Part shown: in pieces, positions 1 through 7,179 of the stretch
How the letters are laid out: the number at the start of each line of letters is the position of its first letter
Numbering within the stretch: the first letter of the stretch is position 1
From: Flagellimonas flava
GTDB taxonomy: Bacteria; Bacteroidota; Bacteroidia; Flavobacteriales; Flavobacteriaceae
Assembly (NCBI RefSeq): GCF_900129665.1
Contig: NZ_FQWL01000001.1
Coordinates: 992,001-1,056,000, forward strand
DNA length: 64,000 nt
Direction of reading: 5' to 3'
Notes under the pieces: model-generated
Told to the model about the DNA's origin: nothing
The model's input: the letters and a program-made list of their open reading frames with translations, nothing else
The model's database searches: none
Made by a program: the position numbers and the translations under genes

Positions 1-125
1 TCCTTGGTAAGTTTTATGCGTTCTTGGTCAAAAACAATGGGCCTGTCAACTATTTCCCGTTGAATTGAACAGGATTGCAGCAGGAACAACCAAACAATAA
101 GCCAAAATAAAGTTTTACTTTTCAT
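1..125 (-). CDS. N-terminus of a lipoprotein, possibly N-acetylmuramoyl-L-alanine amidase (partial)
   Basis: Only the first 41 codons lie in the window; the gene runs off the left edge. It starts with ATG at 123-125 and encodes a hydrophobic signal segment ending in LLQSC at residues 15-19, so it is probably a lipoprotein anchored at Cys19. The following stretch (IVDRPIVFDQERIKLT) resembles, from memory, the start of the mature region of Bacteroidota amidase_2-type cell wall amidases. The catalytic domain is not visible, so the enzyme name is an inference. The start overlaps the end of the 3D-domain lipoprotein gene by 11 bases, which suggests co-transcription and a shared cell wall role. It is too short for the usual ORF listing cut-offs but reads open to the edge. 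Confidence 0.6.
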   Translation of the reverse strand, partial: MKSKTLFWLIVWLFLLQSCSIQREIVDRPIVFDQERIKLTK

Positions 126-555
126 CTTCCTTTGTTTTTATCGTATCCACAACCACTGCATAGCAAATCTGTAATCTCTTTTTGCCCCATTCCCTTGCCT
201 TCTTAATATCAGTTCCCATATAAATATCAATTCGATTGCGCCAACGTCTGTTCATTTTATCCTTTACATAAAAAGTATCAGGGAAGGTATCCAACCGCAC
301 CATAGTGTTGTGGGTCAGTCCTTTTTGCAACAAGTCCCGGGACACCGCTATGCACTTCATTCCCGGCTTTAGGGTGTCTCCCCAGGCAGCAACGCTAGGG
401 TTTTCTTCCGTTGTTTGCCAGGACACCGAGTTATAAGCGGATGCAGTTACTTCAAGCCCAAACCATTCGTAGGATGAAAAGTTGGAACCTTCCTCCTCGC
501 AAGCGGAAAGAAAGAAAAAACACGGAATCCATCCTATGACAAAAATCGCTTTCAC
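115..555 (-). CDS. 3D-domain lipoprotein (double-psi beta-barrel, MltA C-terminal-like)
   Basis: A 146-residue lipoprotein with signal peptide and lipobox LSAC (Cys19). The mature part matches the 3D domain seen in the C-terminus of MltA and in cell wall proteins: an opening VTASAYNS strand near residue 37, then a C-terminal block with VRLDTFPDTFYVKDK, RNRIDIYM and KKAREWG followed by the closing strand. The three aspartates typical of the domain appear to be present (near residues 88, 98 and 109). By family it binds or cleaves peptidoglycan glycans; catalysis here is not proven. It starts with GTG at 553-555 and that GTG overlaps the TGA of the upstream gene (GTGA), a translational coupling arrangement. 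Its 3' end overlaps the possible amidase gene, giving a small envelope operon. Confidence 0.75.
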   Translation of the reverse strand: MKAIFVIGWIPCFFFLSACEEEGSNFSSYEWFGLEVTASAYNSVSWQTTEENPSVAAWGDTLKPGMKCIAVSRDLLQKGLTHNTMVRLDTFPDTFYVKDKMNRRWRNRIDIYMGTDIKKAREWGKKRLQICYAVVVDTIKTKEDEK

Positions 556-2039
556 TTCAATTTATTTTCCAACACCAAGAGATCCACGTTTCCTTGGGAC
601 CATTGCTCAGACAACTCCTCCGGTACTGGAGTGAACACATAGGTAAATGCACTTAGCAAAAGATCTTCATCCCCATCGCCATCAATATCCGCAGCATCCA
701 TCAAAAACCATCGACTTGCATTTGGGTTTTCAAGGGTTTGTGTTGAAAACTGAAAATTATTGGAATCAATATTTTCCAAGTACACAAAGGATAACTCTGG
801 ATGTTTTTCATAATCGGGAAACGAGCTGATCAGACCAAAATCATAGTCCCCATCCTGATCAAAATCCTTGGCCAACAGCCTAGTTGCTCCATAAAGGGGG
901 TAGAAAAAGGCTTCGGAAAAACTATTGTTCCCATCGTTAAGATGGATACGCATCCCATGATACGGCTTATGCACATAGGATTTGTCCGCATTATCTCCGT
1001 TGACGGTAATAATATCATCATGCCCGTCGCCGTTGTAATCTACAAGTTCAAACCAACTGCTTCCATATACCGGACTAAACTCCAACACCTTTTCTGCTCT
1101 GAAATCCAAATCCCCTGTTTGATAGAAAATGGTAACACTCTCATTGCCCTGGGAAATAATTGAAACCAAATCCAGCCTTCCGTCCTTGTCCATGTCCTTG
1201 GCTAAGGTTCGTATGGCGCCAGGAAGGTTCAAAAGTGTCTTTTTATCATATTGCCCGTTTTCAGCCTTGGTCAACAAGGATAATTGGCCCGTTTCATTTC
1301 CAAACTCACTAACCACCAATTCTAGATTTCCGTCCCCATTGAGGTCTTCCATAAGGGTATGCACGGGTCTATGAAATGGATTGGAAAGTGTTAATGTGTC
1401 CACATCTTGTATAACAGTCATTTTACCCTGTTCCAATTCCGAAGGGTCTAAAATTCCTACTTCTGTGACCATTTGGGTTAAATCTCTGCTATTATACCAG
1501 GTTATGGGAGTATGTCCTTGAAAGGTTTTTTTAGAAGTATTGGATGGATAGTCATATGCTGCCAATCTACCCGAGATATCACCATAAAATAGGCAGTTAT
1601 GCGTGGTATTCCATTCCAGATATGTTATTAAGGCCCCATTTTGGTCATCTAATGACACGGTCTTTGGGCTAAACAACCCAAGTGAATTCTGTTTTGGAAT
1701 TGGTGGTGACTCTAATCTTTCGGGAGCCAGTTCCACAATATAATTTTGGAGGGATAACCAATCTGCCAATTTGATTTTAGGTCGAAAACCAGGTTTAACC
1801 TCATTAGGGTCCTGATACATTTCCTCTATTTCCATTCGGGAAGCCATATCGGGCAATACCGCATCCCTCCAGATTTCCTTGGGAAGAGATTCAATTTTAG
1901 GAGCTATATGACAGCTTGCACAATACTGCTGAAAAAGAACCTCCTCCTTTTTAGGCTGCTCAGGAGCGCAGGAGGTCAAAACGATTAGTAATAGGGTGAA
2001 TTGTGCGAAAAAGAAAGGACGTTTTAAGTCTTTTGGCAT
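552..2039 (-). CDS. VCBS/FG-GAP repeat lipoprotein with N-terminal c-type haem motif
   Basis: A 495-residue protein. I start it at the ATG at 2037-2039 because this gives a clean lipoprotein signal (LTSC, Cys24) and avoids the overlap with the pirin gene caused by the longer frame. Shortly after the lipobox comes YCASCH (Cys40, Cys43, His44), a single CXXCH haem-c motif, so this part should be exported and haem-bearing. The rest is a beta-propeller-type region with at least five D-x-D/N-x-D-G-x-x-D calcium loops, for example DLNGDGNLEL, DYNGDGHDDI and DIDGDGDEDL. Cytochrome-like heads fused to VCBS repeats occur in Bacteroidota surface proteins, sometimes near polysaccharide or alcohol oxidation genes. 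The substrate is unknown. Translationally coupled to the 3D-domain gene downstream. Confidence 0.75.
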   Translation of the reverse strand: MPKDLKRPFFFAQFTLLLIVLTSCAPEQPKKEEVLFQQYCASCHIAPKIESLPKEIWRDAVLPDMASRMEIEEMYQDPNEVKPGFRPKIKLADWLSLQNYIVELAPERLESPPIPKQNSLGLFSPKTVSLDDQNGALITYLEWNTTHNCLFYGDISGRLAAYDYPSNTSKKTFQGHTPITWYNSRDLTQMVTEVGILDPSELEQGKMTVIQDVDTLTLSNPFHRPVHTLMEDLNGDGNLELVVSEFGNETGQLSLLTKAENGQYDKKTLLNLPGAIRTLAKDMDKDGRLDLVSIISQGNESVTIFYQTGDLDFRAEKVLEFSPVYGSSWFELVDYNGDGHDDIITVNGDNADKSYVHKPYHGMRIHLNDGNNSFSEAFFYPLYGATRLLAKDFDQDGDYDFGLISSFPDYEKHPELSFVYLENIDSNNFQFSTQTLENPNASRWFLMDAADIDGDGDEDLLLSAFTYVFTPVPEELSEQWSQGNVDLLVLENKLK

Positions 2040-2088
2040 GGGTTGGATATTTAATACGAAGTAATGGTATTTTGGTTGAAGTTCCCAA

Positions 2089-2958
2089 TTAAGGCAATGG
2101 CACATAGGTGTCATCATCCTTCATCATGGGGAAAGTACCTGCTTTCCAAGCCTCTTTCGCTTCCTCAATTTTTGCCTTGTCGGAAGAGACAAAATTCCAA
2201 TAAATAAACCGTTCCTCTGGAAAAACCTCACCGCCAAACAATAACAAACGGGAATTGGGTCGTACCAAAATATTACAGGTGTCTTCCACCTTACTGACAA
2301 GAATATTTCCTTTCTCCACAGCTTCTCCACAAGCTTCTATTCCACCTTTGTCAATACAAATTCCGATTTCCCCTTTCAATTTTCCATTTACGTTCAGCTG
2401 AAATTCTTCGGTGGTCTGTATTTCCACCATGAATAAAGGAGAATAGGTGGGCACTGGGGACTTCCTACCGTATCCTTCTCCAGCTACCAAAGTAAAGCGG
2501 GCGGTTTCTTCCTCCCATTTGGGTAAGTCACTTTCTGGAATATGGAAAAACTCCGGGTCCATATCCTCCAGGTTTTTGGGCAGAGCTATCCAAATTTGAT
2601 ATCCCTCAACTTTAAAGCTCTTTCCTCCTCTTAAATGCTCGGGTGTCCTTTCCGTATGGGATACACCCTTTCCGGCAGCCATTAGGTTAACTGAACCAGG
2701 TTGTATGGGCTGGACAGTACCCAAACTGTCTTCATGCAGCACCTCACCTTCCGACAGATAGGTCAAAGTACACAAACCGATATGGGGATGTTGGTCCACG
2801 TCCATGTATTTTGAAGGGCCAAGTGTGGTAGGTCCCATATGGTCAATAAAAATAAACGGACCTATCATTCTCTTTTTTCGGAAGGGAATCAATCTCCCTA
2901 CTAAAAAATCGCCGATATCCCTACTCCGCTCTTCAATGATCATTCCTAGATTGGACAT
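2089..2958 (-). CDS. pirin family protein
   Basis: A 289-residue bicupin of normal pirin length. The N-terminal cupin has the pirin signature: FIFIDHMGP around residue 36, HPHIG near residue 57, then HEDS and, near residue 100, GVSHTER, which supply the metal-binding histidines and glutamate. Pirins bind Fe(II); some have quercetinase activity and others are redox-responsive partners of regulators. Which applies here cannot be told. The start is the ATG about 50 bases from the divergent serine hydrolase gene, so the two share a short promoter region. The gene ends about 50 bases before the VCBS lipoprotein start, so read-through into that operon is plausible. Confidence 0.9.
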   Translation of the reverse strand: MSNLGMIIEERSRDIGDFLVGRLIPFRKKRMIGPFIFIDHMGPTTLGPSKYMDVDQHPHIGLCTLTYLSEGEVLHEDSLGTVQPIQPGSVNLMAAGKGVSHTERTPEHLRGGKSFKVEGYQIWIALPKNLEDMDPEFFHIPESDLPKWEEETARFTLVAGEGYGRKSPVPTYSPLFMVEIQTTEEFQLNVNGKLKGEIGICIDKGGIEACGEAVEKGNILVSKVEDTCNILVRPNSRLLLFGGEVFPEERFIYWNFVSSDKAKIEEAKEAWKAGTFPMMKDDDTYVPLP

Positions 2959-3008
2959 GAAGTAAATGTTTATATTTAGTTCCAGAAATTTACGATAAAT
3001 CTTACTTC

Positions 3009-4343
3009 ATGAAACTACTTAAGCGCATTTTGCTGCTGCTATTTGTTGGCTTGGCAGTAATTGTTTATTTAAACTATCCCAAACTCAACATTATTTCAGG
3101 CTATGCGGCCAAAAATATGGCCTCGGCGGTTTTTGTGGCAGAACGCCCGGCTGCATCCGTAACGCAAAACGATAACAACGTGCCGTTGATAAAACTAGCG
3201 GACACCGAGGTGGATCAGCAGCAAAAAACTGCTACTGCTTCGGTATATGGCCTAATGAATCGCGAAGCAATGTACAGGGATGGCCTGGGAACTGTGTTGG
3301 TTACGGATGACTATGAGGCCAATAAAATACAAATTAAGCCGAATAGAATTCAACCATTGGATACCATTCCCTATCCCTACGGACAGCAGGCACCGAAGGA
3401 TACCATTTTTCCGGAAATTGACCAAAATCAATTGGACAAGGCCATTGCCTATGCTTTTGGAGAACCTGAGTTACGAAAGACCCGAACCTTGCTTGTCCTT
3501 TATAAGGGCCATCTTATTGCTGAAAAGTATTTGGACGGATTCACCAAGGATACGCCCATTTTAGGATGGTCTATGACCAAAAGTGTCCTGGCCACTTGCT
3601 ATGGTGTTTTGGAACAGAAGGGCAAGCTAGAAATGGACTGGCCGGCACCTATTGCAGAATGGGGTGAGGACGAGCGAAAAGAAATCACATTAAATCATCT
3701 GTTGCGCATGCAGAGCGGACTCGAATGGGATGAGGATTACACCAAAATTTCCGATGTAACCAAGATGTTGTTCTTGGAAAGTGATATGACCATGTCGCAA
3801 AGAAACAAACCGGCCGTGGCGCCACCGACAGAAATTTGGAACTACTCTTCTGGCACTTCCAACCTACTCTCTGGAATCTTGAGACAGCAATTTAGGTCCC
3901 ATCAAGAATATCTCGATTTTCCCTATGCATCATTCATTGATAAGATAGGGATGTATTCCATGGTTTTGGAGGCAGATGTTGCTGGAAATTACGTAGGCTC
4001 TTCATACAGTTGGGCCAATACTAGGGATTGGGGCAGGTTTGGTCAGTTGTATTTGGACCGAGGCCTTTGGAACGGAGAACAATTGTTTAGAGACAGTTGG
4101 ACGGATTATATCACAACACCTACCGAGCATTCAGACGGATGGTATGGTGCCCATTTTTGGCTGAACTCCCAAGGTAAGTATCCCGATGTGCCCAAAGACA
4201 TGTTTTCATGTAACGGATATCAAGGGCAATATGTTTTTGTTGTTCCGTCCAAGGATTTGGTCGTAGTACGCACAGGACTGGCAGAGGACCCGCAATTTGA
4301 CATCAACAACTTCTTGTCGGCCGTCGTAAAAAGTATACCATAA
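3009..4343 (+). CDS. serine hydrolase, class C beta-lactamase/esterase family
   Basis: A 444-residue protein with an N-terminal membrane segment (residues 5-22, no lipobox). The beta-lactamase-like fold is indicated by the SxxK motif in GWSMTKSVLA (near residue 191) carrying the nucleophilic serine and general-base lysine, and by the YxN-type motif in WNYSSGTSN (near residue 279; here Y-S-S, a variation). The C-terminal YGAHFWLN and NGYQGQYVFVVP blocks are typical of family members named serine hydrolase. Such proteins act as esterases, D-aminopeptidases or carboxypeptidases rather than true beta-lactamases; the substrate is unknown. It is divergently transcribed from pirin and followed by a rho-independent terminator about 150 bases beyond the stop. 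Confidence 0.88.
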   Translation: MKLLKRILLLLFVGLAVIVYLNYPKLNIISGYAAKNMASAVFVAERPAASVTQNDNNVPLIKLADTEVDQQQKTATASVYGLMNREAMYRDGLGTVLVTDDYEANKIQIKPNRIQPLDTIPYPYGQQAPKDTIFPEIDQNQLDKAIAYAFGEPELRKTRTLLVLYKGHLIAEKYLDGFTKDTPILGWSMTKSVLATCYGVLEQKGKLEMDWPAPIAEWGEDERKEITLNHLLRMQSGLEWDEDYTKISDVTKMLFLESDMTMSQRNKPAVAPPTEIWNYSSGTSNLLSGILRQQFRSHQEYLDFPYASFIDKIGMYSMVLEADVAGNYVGSSYSWANTRDWGRFGQLYLDRGLWNGEQLFRDSWTDYITTPTEHSDGWYGAHFWLNSQGKYPDVPKDMFSCNGYQGQYVFVVPSKDLVVVRTGLAEDPQFDINNFLSAVVKSIP

Positions 4344-4490
4344 ATCGATATAATACACTAAAATTGGCGGCTAACCACAACAAAAGGGCCGTTCACAACA
4401 ATAATTTCATTTGCGGAAACACTGGTGGTACATTTACCATGTAATAATTACGAAAGTAAATTTTTTCATTTTCATATAGTGTTCTCGTAA

Positions 4491-4523
4491 AAGAGTCTTG
4501 ACCCAAGTGGCAAGGCTCTTTTT
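4491..4523 (+). terminator. rho-independent terminator
   Basis: A 10-bp stem (AAGAGTCTTG pairing with CAAGGCTCTT, one G-T pair) with a 10-base loop, followed by a T run that extends the arm. It lies about 150 bases after the serine hydrolase stop and before the coiled-coil protein gene. Confidence 0.7.
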
Positions 4524-4592
4524 AGTTTTGGGCATTTCCTCTTCAAATGTGACCTAAAGGCAGCATTGGTGTCCCAATTAAAAACGAATCCC

Positions 4593-5000
4593 ATGAGAAC
4601 AACAATCTATACCCTTGTAACCATTTGTTTATCCGTTTATGGTGTCCATGCACAAATAGACAATGCTGAAGCGGCATTGACTGAAGCTGAAATTGAAACC
4701 ACGGCTACAGTGCAGAAATCGGAATACCAATTAAAATTGGAGGAAAAGGAGGCCAAAAAAACCGTGAAGGCCCTTAAAAAGCGAAACAAAATGGAGCGGT
4801 CCGTACTTAAATTTAAAACCAAGCAGCGAACGGATGGTATTAAACTGGAAAAACTGAATGCCCGAAGAAATGCCTCCACAAAAAACCTATCTGAAGTGGG
4901 GCGTGAAAAATTGGAACTCAAAGCCGCCAAGTTGGAGATGAAAATGGCCAAGGACAAGGCCAAGCTAGAGAAACTAGAACGTAAACTGATACAACTTTAA
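4593..5000 (+). CDS. secreted lysine-rich coiled-coil protein, unknown function
   Basis: I do not recognise the family. The ATG at 4593 gives 135 residues starting with a Sec signal peptide (MRTTIYTLVTICLSVYGVHA, cleavage after VHAQ). A TTG 27 bases upstream is open in frame but would spoil the signal. The mature protein is almost entirely charged helix: runs of K and E in heptad-like spacing (EEKEAKKTVKALKKRNK, then KLELKAAKLEMKMAKDKAKL). It should therefore form an extended helix or coiled coil in the periplasm. It stands alone between a terminator and the convergent menB gene. Low-complexity sequence means homology searches may be misleading. Confidence 0.65.
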   Translation: MRTTIYTLVTICLSVYGVHAQIDNAEAALTEAEIETTATVQKSEYQLKLEEKEAKKTVKALKKRNKMERSVLKFKTKQRTDGIKLEKLNARRNASTKNLSEVGREKLELKAAKLEMKMAKDKAKLEKLERKLIQL

Positions 5001-5035
5001 TTTCTTTATTGCAATTAGGTTGATGGGTGGATCCT

Positions 5036-5881
5036 CTAGGGGATCCACTTGTTTTTTCCAAAGTTTGGCTTTCGTTTCTCCAAAAAGGCATTTCTCCCCT
5101 CAATGGCTTCATCCGTCATATAGGCTAAACGAGTTGCTTCCCCAGCAAATACTTGTTGCCCTACCATGCCGTCATCGGTAAGGTTCATCGCAAACTTTAG
5201 CATCTTTATAGAGGTCGGAGATTTTTCCAATACCTCTTGCGCCCATTGATATGCGGTCGCCTCAAGCTCTTCATGGGGAACAATAGCGTTTACCATTCCC
5301 ATTTCGTAGGCCTCCTGGGCTGAGTAGTTTCGACCAAGAAAGAAAATCTCCCTCGCCTTCTTCTGCCCCACCATTTTAGCCAAATAAGCGGAACCATATC
5401 CTCCATCAAAACTGGTCACATCGGCATCGGTCTGCTTAAATATAGCGTGTTCCTTGCTCGCCAAGGTCATATCACAAACCACATGAAGACTGTGGCCTCC
5501 TCCAACGGCCCATCCTGGAACCACGGCGATGACCACTTTGGGCATAAAGCGTATCAAACGCTGCACTTCCAAAATATTTAATCGATGGTACCCATCCTCT
5601 CCAACATATCCTTTATGTCCCCTAGCCTTTTGGTCCCCTCCACTGCAAAAGGAATATACGCCATCCTTGGTTGAAGGTCCTTCTGCTGAAAGCAGGATCA
5701 CCCCAATTGAGGTGTCCTCCTGAGCGTCATAGAACGCTTGGTACAATTCGCTTGTGGTCTTGGGTCTAAATGCATTTCGGACATTAGGCCGGTTAAAAGC
5801 TATTCGTGCTACGCCATCACTTTTTTTATAAGTGATATCGTCAAATTCCATAGCACTCTGCCAGTTGGGTGTCTTCGTCAT
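5036..5881 (-). CDS. menB: 1,4-dihydroxy-2-naphthoyl-CoA synthase
   Basis: A crotonase-fold enzyme of 281 residues that cyclises o-succinylbenzoyl-CoA to DHNA-CoA in menaquinone synthesis. Seen in the sequence: SFCSGGDQ (about 77-84) and GWAVGGGHSLH (about 123-133) for the oxyanion hole and CoA binding, and QTDADVTSFDGGYG (about 150-163). The Asp at position 152, where bicarbonate-dependent enzymes such as that of E. coli have Gly, is the mark of the bicarbonate-independent class (type II, from memory of that literature). The C-terminal KPNF tail is typical. No other men genes are in the window, so the pathway is dispersed. A Bacteroidota -7 box lies just upstream. Confidence 0.95.
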   Translation of the reverse strand: MTKTPNWQSAMEFDDITYKKSDGVARIAFNRPNVRNAFRPKTTSELYQAFYDAQEDTSIGVILLSAEGPSTKDGVYSFCSGGDQKARGHKGYVGEDGYHRLNILEVQRLIRFMPKVVIAVVPGWAVGGGHSLHVVCDMTLASKEHAIFKQTDADVTSFDGGYGSAYLAKMVGQKKAREIFFLGRNYSAQEAYEMGMVNAIVPHEELEATAYQWAQEVLEKSPTSIKMLKFAMNLTDDGMVGQQVFAGEATRLAYMTDEAIEGRNAFLEKRKPNFGKNKWIP

Positions 5882-5897
5882 TAAAAAAGTATTTCTT

Positions 5898-5927
5898 CAA
5901 AGATAAATAGATTGGTGCAACTCAAAA
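5898..5927 (-). promoter_or_regulatory. predicted Bacteroidota-type promoter of menB
   Basis: On the minus strand TTTTG (5923-5927) is followed after 17 bases by TATCTTTG (5898-5905), which fits the -33 TTTG / -7 TAnnTTTG consensus of this phylum with a slightly short spacer. It lies 17 bases upstream of the menB ATG. Confidence 0.5.
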
Positions 5928-6049
5928 GTGGATTACGATTGAGGACAACGAATAGTATGGTTTTCACTTCACATGTATTTCATCGAGATCCTGTGTTTCA
6001 ATAAAATATGTCACGGGCATCTACGTTGAAATTTTAAACTAGAACACTT

Positions 6050-7168
6050 ATGTATAGCCCCAAATCCCTTCGAATCCCTGCGCTTTTTCTAATTTTTTCC
6101 TTTTTCATTGTATCATGTAGCAAGGATTACAGTGAAATGGAAGACCTATCGAATGCTCCCGATGATTCTGAAATACCCGAACAGGATGCTCCCGGAGATG
6201 ATGATGCTAATGATGGTACATCCAATGAGGAAACCCTTGAATTGGAACAAGGGTTCACCCTTGATGAAGGAAAAAGGTTTGCCCATTTAGAGCTCTCTGA
6301 TACGGCTTACAATCAATTTTTGACAGGAAATGGGGATATGCGTGGTGTTTCCAATAAAGTTTATGAACATTTCACTGATGATTTTGATTTTATCATCATT
6401 CTCTCTGTTGAAAGCTCACAACCAGAGAATTTGTATTATGGATTGACCACACCCGCCAAAAATGACATTGAAGGCCTGGGGAGATCGCTCTGGGACAACA
6501 CAGATGCCTTTGGTTCCAATGGAAAGCTAAAAACCGTCATCCATATGCCTCGAACGGAATATATCAGAAATGGGCCCTTTCTGCATGAAATCCTGCATTA
6601 TTGGAGCAATCATGGGTTAATTCCTACCACCGCAGGAGGGCACTGGGGATATTCAAGTGTTGGAGGTCAATTGGGAGGTTTCGATGAACTTGAAAGCCTT
6701 GGGGATGACAGGTATCGTGGACTTGTGGAAGGAAGTGCTGGTTTTGGTACCGTAGCAAATGGTGGTAATTCAGTACCCTATGCTAATCTGGAATTATATT
6801 CCATGGGCCTTATTGGTGAAGACGAATTGGAAACTGTTACCGTTGCTGAAAATCCACAACCTACATCGGAGTTCGGGGTATTTACGGCCGATGCTATAAA
6901 CAGCTATACCGCTGAAGACATCGTTGCAGAAAATGGTGTGAGGGTGCCTTCCTATCAGAATGCCCAAACGGAATTTGATGCCTTGGTCGTTGTTATTTCA
7001 AAAAACGGAGTTTCCGATGAACAGCTGGAAACTCTTAATTTTAATCTTGAAAACTTTGCGCGGAATGCTGACCCCGATGCTTCCTGGGGAAGCACCTATA
7101 ACTTCTGGAAGGCTACTTTTGGAAAGGCTACTATTAATTTCGAAGTTGCATCGGAGCAATTAAAATAG
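6050..7168 (+). CDS. predicted surface lipoprotein with HExxH metalloprotease-like motif
   Basis: Family not recognised. It has 372 residues. A lipoprotein signal ends in VSC (Cys23), followed by an acidic linker (residues 27-66, rich in D, E, N and P) typical of surface-exposed Bacteroidota lipoproteins. The core carries FLHEILHYWSNHG, i.e. HEILH at residues 179-183, an HExxH zinc motif, with a further His at 188 and His198 in AGGHWG. It lacks the metzincin glycine spacing. Possible third ligands are in the ELESLGDD or LVEGSAG segments. A later LELYSMGLIGEDEL block recalls other secreted proteins but I cannot name it. A zinc peptidase role is an inference from the motif and location. It stands alone, and converges with the 1002-residue gene with an 11-base gap. 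Confidence 0.7.
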   Translation: MYSPKSLRIPALFLIFSFFIVSCSKDYSEMEDLSNAPDDSEIPEQDAPGDDDANDGTSNEETLELEQGFTLDEGKRFAHLELSDTAYNQFLTGNGDMRGVSNKVYEHFTDDFDFIIILSVESSQPENLYYGLTTPAKNDIEGLGRSLWDNTDAFGSNGKLKTVIHMPRTEYIRNGPFLHEILHYWSNHGLIPTTAGGHWGYSSVGGQLGGFDELESLGDDRYRGLVEGSAGFGTVANGGNSVPYANLELYSMGLIGEDELETVTVAENPQPTSEFGVFTADAINSYTAEDIVAENGVRVPSYQNAQTEFDALVVVISKNGVSDEQLETLNFNLENFARNADPDASWGSTYNFWKATFGKATINFEVASEQLK

Positions 7169-7179
7169 GAAATAGTAAA

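Noticed and set aside
4566..4592. Upstream extension of the coiled-coil protein gene from TTG
   Set aside because: The ATG at 4593 gives a proper signal peptide; the extension would put polar residues before it.
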